Source: an uncultured Muribaculaceae bacterium (GTDB lineage: Bacteria > Bacteroidota > Bacteroidia > Bacteroidales > Muribaculaceae). Taken from it: a DNA stretch of 64,000 bases. A model generated the notes under the pieces. That model did no database searches, was not told the origin of the DNA, and saw nothing but the letters and a program-made list of their open reading frames with translations. The stretch lies in contig CAJUKZ010000008.1 of the NCBI GenBank assembly GCA_910586995.1, positions 42,909 to 106,908 on the forward strand, given 5' to 3'. A program made the translations under genes and the position numbers. Below are positions 17,161-26,448 of this stretch, one piece after another; position 1 is the first letter of the stretch, and each line of letters begins with the position of its first letter.

Positions 17161-18297
17161 ATGGAATTATCAATGCTTCAGAACTATTGGTGGCTTATCA
17201 TATCCATCCTTGGGGCACTTCTCGTGTTCATGCTCATGGTTCAAGGCGGCCAGTCGCTGCTCTATAGCACAAGCAATATCACAGCACGTCAGTTGATGGT
17301 GAATTCGCTCGGAAGAAAGTGGGAGCTTACATTCACTATCCTTGTAGTTTTCGGCGGAGCTTTCTTCGCAGCTTTCCCTCTGTTTTATGCAACCAGTTTC
17401 GGTGGTGCATATTGGTTGTGGATGCTGATTCTCATAAGTTTCGTGCTTCAGGCTGTAAGTTATGAGTTCCGCAGGAAGAAAGGTAATATCTACGGTACAA
17501 TCACGTATGATGTATTCCTTATGTTCAACGGACTTGTGGGATGCGTGTTGCTTGGTGTGGCTGTCGGCACATTTTTCTTTCCGTGCGATTTCACTATAGC
17601 AAAAGTCAATCTGCTTGATGCGGCATCTCCGTCAATAGTAAGTTGGCCGGCACATGGTCTGGATGCTATCACAGACTGGCGTTGTCTGCTATTGGGATTT
17701 ACAGTCTTTTTCCTTGCACGCACACAGGCTTCGCTGTATTTCGTCAATAACATTGAGGATGCGCGAGCCGAGGGAGTTACTTCCCGTACGCAGGTTTTGA
17801 TCAATGGCGCTGCATTTGCCATACTGTTTATCTGTTTCGTGGTCGTGTTACTGATCTCCGACGGCACTCGGGTCGATCCGCAGTCAGGCATGATGGTGCG
17901 TGAGCCATATTTCTATCTTAACCAGATGCTTGCCCACTGGTGGTGGATAGCAGCGTTTCTTATCGGTGTTGTCATGGTACTATATGCGATTATCCGCACG
18001 TCCTACAGTTCTTATTACCGGTGTGGTATATGGTGGAGCGGCATAGGTACGGTGATTGTGGTGATGGTGCTGTTCTGTCTTGCCGGCTACTATGGCGCTG
18101 CATATCTTCCTTCCACAGATCTACAGTCGTCACTTACCATTTCAAACAGCAGTAGTTCTCATTTCACGCTCACTGTTATGAGCTACGTATCTGTGCTTGT
18201 ACCCTTCGTTGTGGCATATATAGCTTATGTATGGTATAAGATGGATGCTGCTCCGCTCACAGAGGATGAACTGAAAACTGAGTCGCATACATATTGA
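17161..18297 (+). CDS. cydB: Cytochrome bd ubiquinol oxidase subunit II
   Basis: Second subunit of the bd oxidase, 378 residues, about eight membrane helices. Opens with WWLIISILGALLVFMLMVQGG, typical of the Bacteroidota CydB branch. It lies 26 bases after cydA in the same operon and is followed by a strong hairpin. No cydC/cydD assembly genes are in view. Confidence 0.96.
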   Translation: MELSMLQNYWWLIISILGALLVFMLMVQGGQSLLYSTSNITARQLMVNSLGRKWELTFTILVVFGGAFFAAFPLFYATSFGGAYWLWMLILISFVLQAVSYEFRRKKGNIYGTITYDVFLMFNGLVGCVLLGVAVGTFFFPCDFTIAKVNLLDAASPSIVSWPAHGLDAITDWRCLLLGFTVFFLARTQASLYFVNNIEDARAEGVTSRTQVLINGAAFAILFICFVVVLLISDGTRVDPQSGMMVREPYFYLNQMLAHWWWIAAFLIGVVMVLYAIIRTSYSSYYRCGIWWSGIGTVIVVMVLFCLAGYYGAAYLPSTDLQSSLTISNSSSSHFTLTVMSYVSVLVPFVVAYIAYVWYKMDAAPLTEDELKTESHTY

Positions 18298-18334
18298 TCC
18301 AACAGTATATTTCTTTAACAAGAGCTTATATAAC

Positions 18335-18369
18335 CGGAGAGCGCCACAGGCATATTGTGGCGCTCTCCG
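18335..18369 (+). terminator. Terminator between cydB and the convergent recombinase gene
   Basis: Perfect 14-bp stem (18335-18348 / 18356-18369), 7-base loop, then ATATTTTTA. It may serve the recombinase transcript in the other direction as well. Confidence 0.85.
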
Positions 18370-18382
18370 ATATTTTTATGAG

Positions 18383-19339
18383 TTAATTGAATTTTGAAAG
18401 AATAAGCCGGTTTGCTATATCGACCTGTGATGTTTCTATTCTGGATAAATATATCTCTGTGGTACGTTCCGACGAATGTCCCAGTCCGGCGCTGATCACG
18501 GCTATAGGTATACCAAGATGACGGGCGGCGGAAGCCCAACTGTGGCGGGCTACGTATGATGTAAGCTGGATGTGTCGTCCGCAGCGGACCGACAACATTG
18601 TGGATATGTCCCGCAACGCACGGTTGTATGTGTTTATCGCTGTCTTGTATTCGCGGTATGCATCATTCGTGTTTAGTTGATTTGTGGGGCTTAGCCACGG
18701 AAGAATGTAAGTATCGTTCTTTCCCGGTCCATATTTATCAAGCAGAGCACGCAGGCAGGGTTCTACCGACATATGGATTCTTTTAGATGTCTTATGGCGT
18801 ACGTATGAGATCTCGCTCAGATCCGGCGTCAGGTCTCTCCATCTGAGTTGTGCGAGATCAATGAAAGCCATGCCGCGCGTATAGAAGCTCATCATGAATG
18901 TATCCCGTGCCAGATTCATGCCGGCCGATTCAATATTCATGTTGTTAAGCTCTATGAGTATACTTTCCGGTATGGCACGTCGGCGCGTACTGTCTGCACC
19001 GGTGTATATATGATCAAAGAGGTCTGCCGCCGGGTGTATTCCATATTTTGAGAGAGACTTTGTGATCAATACTTTAAGTATCCTCATATGGAAGGATATT
19101 GAGTTCCTGCACAGATGTCTTTCTGTGGTAAGGTATGAAGCGTAGCGTAGTAGCAGGGTGTTGTCGATCCGGGTTGGAATAATATCCGAACCAAGCCACT
19201 TGCCAAAACTTTTGGTGACGGTAGTGTAATTCTTCGCCGTGGATATTCTGCCGGTGATGATAAGAGTGTCGATTTCGAGCCGGGCGTACTCGATGATTCC
19301 AGATGTTTGGTGAGATGTGATATTTGACGATTTTACCAT
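18383..19339 (-). CDS. Tyrosine-type site-specific recombinase/integrase
   Basis: 318-residue DNA recombinase with a SAM-like core-binding N-terminus (about 15-105) and a C-terminal catalytic domain. Predicted catalytic residues: Arg155 (FYTRG), Lys183 (RHKTSK), Arg265 (YVARHS, where Tyr replaces the usual box-II His, as is common in Bacteroidota), His288 (GLGHSS) and Tyr297 (TEIYLS). All but the box-II His are in place, so it should be active. It stands alone: no excisionase, mobilisation genes or clear att repeats nearby. It could be a DNA invertase or a remnant integrase. It follows a glycosyltransferase gene by 40 bases. Confidence 0.9.
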   Translation of the reverse strand: MVKSSNITSHQTSGIIEYARLEIDTLIITGRISTAKNYTTVTKSFGKWLGSDIIPTRIDNTLLLRYASYLTTERHLCRNSISFHMRILKVLITKSLSKYGIHPAADLFDHIYTGADSTRRRAIPESILIELNNMNIESAGMNLARDTFMMSFYTRGMAFIDLAQLRWRDLTPDLSEISYVRHKTSKRIHMSVEPCLRALLDKYGPGKNDTYILPWLSPTNQLNTNDAYREYKTAINTYNRALRDISTMLSVRCGRHIQLTSYVARHSWASAARHLGIPIAVISAGLGHSSERTTEIYLSRIETSQVDIANRLILSKFN

Positions 19340-19379
19340 AAATAGGGATTTTGAGATTCCGTAAATCCCCCTTCAGGTT

Positions 19380-20129
19380 CTATCGCAGTCTTTTCCACTT
19401 TCCCCAGAAATATATGAGTCCCATTATATGCCGCCGGCCAAGTTTGGAGAATACAGATCTACCGGCTCTCATCCAGTCATGGATTATTGTTATCTCAGGA
19501 TTATAGACTACCTTATAGCCATGCATACGTATCCGTTGGCAGAAATCTGCATCTTCCGGACCGTAGAAAATTTTCTCGTCAAGCAACATGTCGGGCCTTT
19601 TCGTGAGATCGCTGCGGAATATCTGGCATGCGCCTATCACATAGTATGGCTCTATCGCACAGTCTGGAATCTCACCGGCCGGTACAATGTCAGAATTGCC
19701 GCCGGTCAGTGATTTCAATTTTTCGGTGATACCGGGGTAGGGACGGAAACTCCTTTGCGTGAGACCTTCGGGTGATGTGAGTCGTGGTGCGCAGAGTCCA
19801 ATCTCCGGATGTGAGTCCATATATGCCACAAGATCACGCACGGCATCTACGGATGGTATTGTGTCATTGTCAAGCAGCATTATGTAGCGTCCACGTGCTT
19901 TACGTATGCCTATATTGCGTCCGGCAGCTACTCCTCGATTTGTTTTCTGATAGAAATACCTGATGTAGTCGTGCCGAAGGAATTCCTCGCGGCTACCGTC
20001 AGTAGACCCGTTGTCCACTACGATTATTTCCACATCGCCATCGCGCCGGAGTACTTCCTGCAATGGATCAAGGCAACGACGTGTAAGAGCCATTGCATCG
20101 AATGTCAGTATTACTATAGATAATTTCAT
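19380..20129 (-). CDS. Glycosyltransferase family 2 protein
   Basis: GT-A fold enzyme of 249 residues that should transfer a sugar from a nucleotide donor to a surface glycan or lipid. Visible are SIVILTFDAM at the start, VDNGSTDGSRE, the RGVAAGRNIGIR strand-helix and the metal-binding LLDND. The C-terminal YGPEDADFCQRIR resembles rhamnosyltransferase-type members. No membrane segment. Its start overlaps the preceding radical SAM gene by 4 bases (ATGA), so the two are coupled. Donor and acceptor unknown. Confidence 0.88.
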   Translation of the reverse strand: MKLSIVILTFDAMALTRRCLDPLQEVLRRDGDVEIIVVDNGSTDGSREEFLRHDYIRYFYQKTNRGVAAGRNIGIRKARGRYIMLLDNDTIPSVDAVRDLVAYMDSHPEIGLCAPRLTSPEGLTQRSFRPYPGITEKLKSLTGGNSDIVPAGEIPDCAIEPYYVIGACQIFRSDLTKRPDMLLDEKIFYGPEDADFCQRIRMHGYKVVYNPEITIIHDWMRAGRSVFSKLGRRHIMGLIYFWGKWKRLR

Positions 20130-21577
20130 CCGAATAGTTTTGTCTTTAGCGCCCTAAGTGAGTGAGCGAACTCATTCCATGAGCTATATCTGCGCATTTG
20201 TTTTATGATGAACCTTGGCGACAGGAAATATTTCATATTATTGCTGCGCAGAAGACGCTCCATCTGCCGTGAACTGAGCGACGGGAGATTAAGAATCGAC
20301 TGGCGCTGTACGTCTGTAGGACGGTATTCGCCCCCTTCGATCCATCCGTTTTTCAGACAGAGATCATAATATTCAGTGCCAGGGAAGGGGGACACGATGT
20401 TGAACATCACTTGATCCACATCCAGTTTTTTTGCCTCATGCAGTGTCTGCTTCACTGTTGCTGTCGTTTCAAGAGGACTGCATCCGATCAGAATATTCAA
20501 CTTGACGGGTACGCCGTATTTCTTCAGTAAGTTTACCGCCCTGAAGATGTCCTCGCGGGTTATGCCTTTATGTACATATTTGAGTATGTCGTCATTGAAA
20601 GACTCTACACCTATGTCTACATACCGGCATCCCGACTCGCCAAGCATCCTGGCTATCGGTTCGGTAATTGCATCGGCTCTTGCCTGGCATCCCCATACTA
20701 TGTTGTAGCGCCGCATTATGCCGCATATTCCTTCTGTGCGCTTCTCATCCCATATGAAATTATCATCCATGAATCCGATAGCGCGTACTCCCTGATTGTG
20801 CAGCATAGACACTTCTTTCTCAACACTGCCTATGCTCCTGAAACCGATACGTGGCTTTCTTCCCGGAGCACCGGAGCGCCTGTGTTCTATCTCTCTGGCG
20901 AATGTCATGGATGACGGCACACAATATATGCACCGGTAGGGACAATTGCGCGATGTGAACATTGTAGCGTAAGGTGTGGTTTTGAGTTTGGGGTTGTGAA
21001 ACTCATGGTCGGCTACAAGGTCTCTGGCGGCGAAAGGCAGGGCGTCAAGATCCTCGATCAGCGGTCGGGTGGGGTTGTTGATCACTTTCCCTTCGCGCAG
21101 GACAGATGTTCCCATTACGTCGGAAGGTCTCATGTCGCCCTTGGTCATTCTGCCGATCAATTCCGCCAGGGTAGCTTCCGGTTCGCCTCTCACTATTATT
21201 ACATTCTCTGACACGAGGCATCGTGAGGTGAAGTATGTAGGGCCTGGACCGAGAAGTATGACGGGAACACCCGGGCGTGCCTCATCTATATCTGCGATAG
21301 CCGGAAGGTCGCTTTCTATCGACAGGTTCACCGTCCATATAAGGTATACATCAGATCGGTCTGTATCCAGAAAAGATCTGAATGCTTCCATCGGCTTCTT
21401 TTCGGCAGTGAAGTCACGGTAGCTTACAGTCTCTACTCCGGGAACTTCACGTACAACGGCTGCGGCTGTCAGTTCATATATGTTGGGCATGGGGTATACC
21501 ACGCGGGTACACCCGGCCGAACGTTCGGCACTCTGCCTGTGGTCTCGGCAGGGAGGTATCAGGAATGTCGCTTTCAT
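20126..21577 (-). CDS. B12-binding-domain radical SAM protein
   Basis: 483-residue protein with an N-terminal cobalamin-binding-like Rossmann region (about 1-165) and a radical SAM barrel whose cluster motif is CPYRCIYC (CxxxCxxC, about residue 210). It belongs to the BchE/hopanoid-type group that methylates, cyclises or otherwise changes lipid or glycan substrates. The reaction cannot be told. Translational coupling to a GT2 glycosyltransferase suggests a role in modifying a cell-surface lipid or glycan. Confidence 0.85.
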   Translation of the reverse strand: MKATFLIPPCRDHRQSAERSAGCTRVVYPMPNIYELTAAAVVREVPGVETVSYRDFTAEKKPMEAFRSFLDTDRSDVYLIWTVNLSIESDLPAIADIDEARPGVPVILLGPGPTYFTSRCLVSENVIIVRGEPEATLAELIGRMTKGDMRPSDVMGTSVLREGKVINNPTRPLIEDLDALPFAARDLVADHEFHNPKLKTTPYATMFTSRNCPYRCIYCVPSSMTFAREIEHRRSGAPGRKPRIGFRSIGSVEKEVSMLHNQGVRAIGFMDDNFIWDEKRTEGICGIMRRYNIVWGCQARADAITEPIARMLGESGCRYVDIGVESFNDDILKYVHKGITREDIFRAVNLLKKYGVPVKLNILIGCSPLETTATVKQTLHEAKKLDVDQVMFNIVSPFPGTEYYDLCLKNGWIEGGEYRPTDVQRQSILNLPSLSSRQMERLLRSNNMKYFLSPRFIIKQMRRYSSWNEFAHSLRALKTKLFG

Positions 21578-21629
21578 TATGGATATAACGACTGCTGTCT
21601 CTTAAAAATTGTAATCACAGGCAGTTTTT

Positions 21630-23324
21630 TCATTCCTCGGTCATTGTATTTATAATACCGTTCAGATATTCTATGGCCTTGGAGGTCGCAATATCAGTTT
21701 CGCTATTGAATATTGATTCCCATGTCTCGTTTACTGTAATATCCGGTATTATGCCTATACCAACGAACTCAGTGCCATCTGGCGCTGTGTCGTGTTTGGA
21801 GCATATGTTGGCCCATGTATGATTTGGAATCAGTTCGATTACTACACCGTTGCCTGTGCTTCCGCCGGTAGGAGTACCGATTACAATGCCACGTCCGACG
21901 CCGCGAAACAGGCTTACAAAATCCTCGGCTGCTGAGAACGTGCCTCTGTCGGTCAGTATAGCAACAGGGCCTGAGTACAGGGGCACTCCCTGATAAGGCG
22001 ACATTTTTTCACCTCCGCCTCTATATGGTTCCGCGGTCTTTCCCCATGATTTAAGAGCCGGTACGGTTGTCGGGCTTTCCCATCTTGCAGTCGGTATGGA
22101 GTCTGAGCATATTAGCCTGAGAATGAAGTCTCCGTTACCGGAATTGCCACCGCCATTGTTCCTTACATCTATGATCAACGCTTTTGATTCGTAAATGCTG
22201 TCGTATAATTCTGAGAATTGACGCTTGAAGTCGCTACCCATGAATGAGTTGATTTTTAGAATAGCGATGTCTTCTGTCGGTTTGCTGAATTTGAATATCC
22301 TGCCGCCGAATGTCTGTGTGTTCTTTCCGTAGTGACCTGATACATATTCTACAGTCTTTCCATTGCCAAGTTTAATCCTTACTGTATCATCGGGAAGTCT
22401 GTTGAGCAGGCCGAAGCCGTCGTATGCCTTGTGGATTGTCCATTGTGGTGTGGATGAAGCAATATATGGAACTACATTTTTATCAGCATATTCAATTACC
22501 GGCTGATTGTCTATAGACTCGATCCTGTCTCCTATGGCGATACCGAGTTTATCGTCGTATATATCTTTAATGTATACACAACTGTCTATCATGATAGTTG
22601 TGAAAGGAGCATGTCGAAGATCGTTATGGCCATATACCATCGTATGCCCGTCGTGGGCATTTGCGGCCATTCTTCTGAGCACGTCGGTCCATTCCTGTCT
22701 GGTTTTTGCTGCAAGCATTTCCGGCATTGCCGCCACGTATAGGCTGTCCCAATCCACAGTCATACGATCCCGGAACACAAACCATCTGTTCACACCCTCC
22801 CAAAGACGTGAGAGACCGAGCAGCTTCAATTGATCCTCTGTCGCGCCGGCAAAAGGATCATGCATTGTAGCGTCGAGGTAGGTTTTTTCAGTCCAGTTTC
22901 CGGGGATGCAGATCTCGCCGTCAGTTGACGCTTTCAATAACCACAGCGTGTTATTCTCCGGTGAATATTCATAACCGAAAAATGTCTTGGTCGGTTCAAA
23001 AAAAAGGCATGCCCAATTATTATTGGAATATCCATGACCTTTGTCAATATATCCCTTGAATGTGGACATTATATGTTTGAGTGTTTTGGGTTTTACACTA
23101 TGGACTGTAATCCTTTCTCCTTTGGTCCATCCGTTGCCTGAGCCGCGCTGCATACGGAAGCCGTTGGCTTTCGAACGGTCGCTTCCGGTGTAGTGAACGC
23201 TGTCTGTGGTCACTCCGTCGGTCTGGCGTATCTTACTGAAAACAGCTTCAATATCGTCTGCTGCTATAGATCTTATCGGGGCGAGGAACAAGATTGATAT
23301 TATCAGTATTGCAATGCGTTTCAT
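21630..23324 (-). CDS. S41 family (C-terminal processing-type) peptidase, secreted
   Basis: Exported serine protease of 564 residues with a signal peptide (MKRIAILIISILFLAP, cut after SIAA). The C-terminal tail-protease fold contains IIDVRNNGGGNSG and the putative nucleophile in DRGTFSAAEDF; a small PDZ-like part lies around 255-330. The N-terminal third has no recognised domain. Members degrade or process periplasmic proteins. It is probably transcribed alone: a terminator separates it from pfp upstream. Confidence 0.85.
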   Translation of the reverse strand: MKRIAILIISILFLAPIRSIAADDIEAVFSKIRQTDGVTTDSVHYTGSDRSKANGFRMQRGSGNGWTKGERITVHSVKPKTLKHIMSTFKGYIDKGHGYSNNNWACLFFEPTKTFFGYEYSPENNTLWLLKASTDGEICIPGNWTEKTYLDATMHDPFAGATEDQLKLLGLSRLWEGVNRWFVFRDRMTVDWDSLYVAAMPEMLAAKTRQEWTDVLRRMAANAHDGHTMVYGHNDLRHAPFTTIMIDSCVYIKDIYDDKLGIAIGDRIESIDNQPVIEYADKNVVPYIASSTPQWTIHKAYDGFGLLNRLPDDTVRIKLGNGKTVEYVSGHYGKNTQTFGGRIFKFSKPTEDIAILKINSFMGSDFKRQFSELYDSIYESKALIIDVRNNGGGNSGNGDFILRLICSDSIPTARWESPTTVPALKSWGKTAEPYRGGGEKMSPYQGVPLYSGPVAILTDRGTFSAAEDFVSLFRGVGRGIVIGTPTGGSTGNGVVIELIPNHTWANICSKHDTAPDGTEFVGIGIIPDITVNETWESIFNSETDIATSKAIEYLNGIINTMTEE

Positions 23325-23353
23325 TTCGGCGATTTAGAACTTGTTTAATAAAA

Positions 23354-23388
23354 ATGGAGGGAGCAGTATTGGTTTCTGCTCCCTCCAT
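23354..23388 (-). terminator. Intrinsic terminator after pfp
   Basis: Perfect 13-bp stem (23354-23366 / 23376-23388) with a 9-base loop, followed on the minus strand by TTTTATT. Confidence 0.85.
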
Positions 23389-23444
23389 GCAAGCTGTTTG
23401 TGAAGGTTTATACAAATGCACCTACCCGTTTAGGGTAATATGCA

Positions 23445-25091
23445 TTATGCGTTGTGCTCGTAGCGGAGCGTCATTGTGGGCTGGTCGCATACTTCGGCCG
23501 GACCGAAATACTGGATAGGACCGGGATATACATATTCGGTGTTGTTGGCCCAAGATTCGCGTTTGGATGCGAATTTCTGGAAAGGCGCACCATCGAGACG
23601 CACGAGAGCTTTCTGTATAACAGGCTTCATTGCACCGTGGCGGCGTTCCATGTTCATCATCATAGTGATAGGTATACCACCTGCGATCCACTGTACGGAG
23701 GGCTTTGTCAGACCGCGTACGCTCGACATATATCCTGTGACGCCGGCGTTGATCAGACATGCAGCGTTGAAGCCGAGTGCATAGCAGTAGTCTGCGTCGA
23801 AGTTAGAGGGATCTGCGCAACGGCCTTCATAGCCGAAGAAGTGGTGCAGGGGAGAGAACTTACCGTTGTAAGTTCCTTCTTTTGCCATTTCTTTCAGGCG
23901 TTTGCCTACCATTTCACTGAGCAGTTTTTCGGTCTCGATGAGTGATACCTGTACGTTGCCGTGGGGGTCGCGGTCGAGGCTCAACTGGCGGGCTACTCCG
24001 TGGGGCAGCGATTCATATACCTTGGCATTGTCGGCGCTGAGGTTGTCGATGATCCACTGGCGCTGGTTGGCAGTCTCTACAGCGGCGAATTCGTCGGCCT
24101 TTGCGGCAAGGAGGTCGTTGAGTTCGGCTATGAGCTTCTTCATTGCGGGGATGAACTCGATCAGGCCTTCGGGAATGAGCACAGTGCCGAAGTTATTGCC
24201 TGCGGCAGCACGGCGGGCTACGATGTCGGCTACGTAGTTCACTACATCCTGCAGTGTCATGTCCTTAGCTTCAACTTCCTCGGAGATGATACATACATTA
24301 GGCTGGGTCTGGAGCGCGCACTCGAGTGCGATGTGAGATGCGGAACGTCCCATCAGCTTGATGAAGTGCCAGTATTTTTTAGCAGAGTTGCAGTCGCGCT
24401 GGATGTTGCCGATCACTTCTGAATATACTTTGGTAGCAGTATCGAAACCGAATGAAGTTTCGATTACTTCATTCTTGAGGTCTCCGTCGATAGTTTTCGG
24501 ACAACCGATCACCTGTACGGGAGCGCCTATAGCCTTGTAATATTCAGCGAGGATAGCGGCATTAGTGTTGGAATCATCGCCGCCGATGATCACGAGCGCG
24601 CTGATGTTAAGCTCTTTCAGGATCTCAAGACCCTTGTCGAACTGTTCCTTGGTCTCCAGTTTTGTACGGCCGGAGCCAATGATGTCGAAACCGCCGGTGT
24701 TGCGGTATTCATCTATGATCTGTGATGTAAGTTCCACATACTTGTGATCCACCAGACCGCCGGGGCCCATGATGAAGCCATAGAGGCGACTGTCGCGGTG
24801 GATTTTCTTGATGCCGTCGAAAAGACCGCTTATCACATTATGTCCGCCGGGAGCCTGGCCTCCGGACAGAATCACGCCTACATTTACAGGCTTGCCTGCA
24901 CTTGGTGTAGATTTTTTCTCAAACTTGATTTCGGGAAGGCCATAAGTGTTAGGAAACAATTCACGGATGGCTTCCTGGTCTGCAACTGAGTCGGTGGGGT
25001 TGCCTTCAACAACCTGTACCGCACCTGTCAGCACGATGGGCAGCTTGGGCTGGTAAGCTGCGCGAGCTTTCTGCAATGCGCTTTTTTTCAT
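23445..25091 (-). CDS. pfp: Diphosphate--fructose-6-phosphate 1-phosphotransferase (PPi-PFK)
   Basis: Reversible glycolytic/gluconeogenic enzyme that phosphorylates fructose 6-phosphate with pyrophosphate. The 548-residue length is that of the long PPi-dependent clade. Seen: VILSGGQAPGGHNVI (substrate loop), GGDDSNTNAA (PPi-type Asp after GGD) and PKTIDGDLKN (catalytic TIDGD). This is the usual main PFK of gut Bacteroidales. It is flanked by a terminator downstream and an AT-rich leader with an inverted repeat upstream. Confidence 0.95.
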   Translation of the reverse strand: MKKSALQKARAAYQPKLPIVLTGAVQVVEGNPTDSVADQEAIRELFPNTYGLPEIKFEKKSTPSAGKPVNVGVILSGGQAPGGHNVISGLFDGIKKIHRDSRLYGFIMGPGGLVDHKYVELTSQIIDEYRNTGGFDIIGSGRTKLETKEQFDKGLEILKELNISALVIIGGDDSNTNAAILAEYYKAIGAPVQVIGCPKTIDGDLKNEVIETSFGFDTATKVYSEVIGNIQRDCNSAKKYWHFIKLMGRSASHIALECALQTQPNVCIISEEVEAKDMTLQDVVNYVADIVARRAAAGNNFGTVLIPEGLIEFIPAMKKLIAELNDLLAAKADEFAAVETANQRQWIIDNLSADNAKVYESLPHGVARQLSLDRDPHGNVQVSLIETEKLLSEMVGKRLKEMAKEGTYNGKFSPLHHFFGYEGRCADPSNFDADYCYALGFNAACLINAGVTGYMSSVRGLTKPSVQWIAGGIPITMMMNMERRHGAMKPVIQKALVRLDGAPFQKFASKRESWANNTEYVYPGPIQYFGPAEVCDQPTMTLRYEHNA

Positions 25092-25155
25092 TGTTCTATA
25101 AAGCTGTTATTGTATAAGTAATGATTATTCGGTCTATTATTGAATATTTCTGCAA

Positions 25156-25177
25156 ATTTCGCAAAAAAATGCGAAAT
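25156..25177. repeat. Perfect inverted repeat between the hydrolase gene and pfp
   Basis: ATTTCGCA, six A, TGCGAAAT. In the leftward direction it follows the hydrolase stop by about 65 bases and precedes the pfp ATG by the same distance. It may be a weak terminator of the hydrolase gene or an operator for pfp. Confidence 0.5.
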
Positions 25178-25242
25178 ATCACCCATAACGTGCGTCTCTT
25201 TTAATAAAAAATTCCTTAAAAGATTGGAATTGCGACTATTCA

Positions 25243-26292
25243 CTATTTGTACAGATGTCTGTATGCCTGATAGTTCGGCATAGTACGTCTTAGCCACGCG
25301 AGCACAGTGTCGTAGTATGCGTGGCGAATTCCAGGGGCAGAAAGTGCGAGATCATGCATGCCGCCGGGGACGATTGCTTCGGTGACGTTTGTCCCCAATG
25401 TGCGGCCGATACGGCTTATATGTTCAACGTCAAGCACCACATCAGCGCTGTCGCAAGCTTCTGTCCATTGCTTTGGGTGCAGGCTATGATCTGAGTGTGC
25501 CAACAGCATCGGGACTTCGACCGGAGCGATTCTATTCCGTAGATCGGCCTGGGCTTTATCAATGGCTCTTATCCACGATGCTTCTACCGGTTGCGATTTG
25601 AATAGCTTCCAGTCTGTATTGTATTCCCATTCGCCGTGATGGTTTTTCAGAAGGCTTTCGGCGTATGAGGTATTGTCGCCTTGCGGAATCTCAAGTCCTG
25701 GGAATAATTTCCCGATGCCATCCATTGCAGGAATGAGTAGATTACGGTTTAGTGAACTCTGATTCCATTCATAGAACGGGCTGTTTAGAATTAGAGTCTT
25801 TACTATTGTATCCGGATGCTCGGCCATATATAGCGTTGTGGTCAGGCCACCGGTCGAATGTCCCATAAGGGCTACCTCATCTACTCCATCTTCCTTTATT
25901 ATAGCGATGGCGGAATCTATATCGGCGAAATATTCCCTTATGTCCCGCACCTGAAATTTTTTATTTTCAGGTAATATGGATCTGCCATATTTTCTTAGAT
26001 CTACAGCATAGAAGTTCCAGCATGAATCCGCCATCGTACGGGCGAGTTCTTCCTGAAAAAAGTAGTCATTATATCCGTGTACATATAGTATGGCCCTGTG
26101 TTTTCCATCATTGCAATCGGTTTTTAATCTTATTACAGACGAGCATACCGGTCCGGCGTAGTCCGTGCCTTGATCTACGGTGGTGTATTCAAATCCAGGA
26201 CCGAGAATATCTTCATGCCATTCTCTTGCAAACATGCATGAAGCGGTAGCAGCCGTCATGGCCACACATAAAGCTTTGCGGATAAAGTTCAT
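25243..26292 (-). CDS. Alpha/beta hydrolase, lysophospholipase/S33-like, exported
   Basis: 349-residue esterase/lipase-type enzyme. A signal peptide with a possible lipid-anchor Cys (TASC, residue 19) precedes the fold. Motifs: the oxyanion strand LYVHGYNDY, nucleophile elbow GHSTGG, and a C-terminal GGMHDL for the His. It resembles monoacylglycerol-lipase-like Hydrolase_4 proteins. Substrate unknown. The -7 element TAACTTTG lies only five bases before the ATG, so the message may be leaderless, or translation begins at Met12. Confidence 0.82.
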   Translation of the reverse strand: MNFIRKALCVAMTAATASCMFAREWHEDILGPGFEYTTVDQGTDYAGPVCSSVIRLKTDCNDGKHRAILYVHGYNDYFFQEELARTMADSCWNFYAVDLRKYGRSILPENKKFQVRDIREYFADIDSAIAIIKEDGVDEVALMGHSTGGLTTTLYMAEHPDTIVKTLILNSPFYEWNQSSLNRNLLIPAMDGIGKLFPGLEIPQGDNTSYAESLLKNHHGEWEYNTDWKLFKSQPVEASWIRAIDKAQADLRNRIAPVEVPMLLAHSDHSLHPKQWTEACDSADVVLDVEHISRIGRTLGTNVTEAIVPGGMHDLALSAPGIRHAYYDTVLAWLRRTMPNYQAYRHLYK

Positions 26293-26297
26293 GACAA

Positions 26298-26305
26298 CAA
26301 AGTTA
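26298..26305 (-). promoter_or_regulatory. -7 element of the hydrolase promoter
   Basis: TAACTTTG on the minus strand, five bases upstream of the annotated ATG; no clear -33 TTTG. Divergent from the sppA promoter. Confidence 0.45.
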
Positions 26306-26340
26306 AGACAAAAAATTAAATAATTTAATTAAAATCGGTG

Positions 26341-26371
26341 TTGTAAATAAGCGAGGTTTGATGTACCTTTG
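26341..26371 (+). promoter_or_regulatory. Promoter of the sppA-led operon
   Basis: GTTG (TTG at 26341-26343), 20 bases, TACCTTTG at 26364-26371. Good consensus; predicted leader about 70 bases. Confidence 0.65.
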
Positions 26372-26448
26372 TGAGTTGTTAACGTGGCAATTTCCTATAT
26401 TGTTTTTATTGGTATTGCATTATGTTGATATTCAAATAGATATACAAT

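Noticed and set aside
19345..19369. GGGATTT/AAATCCC inverted repeat upstream of the recombinase gene, considered as a recombination site
   Set aside because: Only 7-bp arms, no second copy seen nearby; could be a weak terminator of the glycosyltransferase gene.
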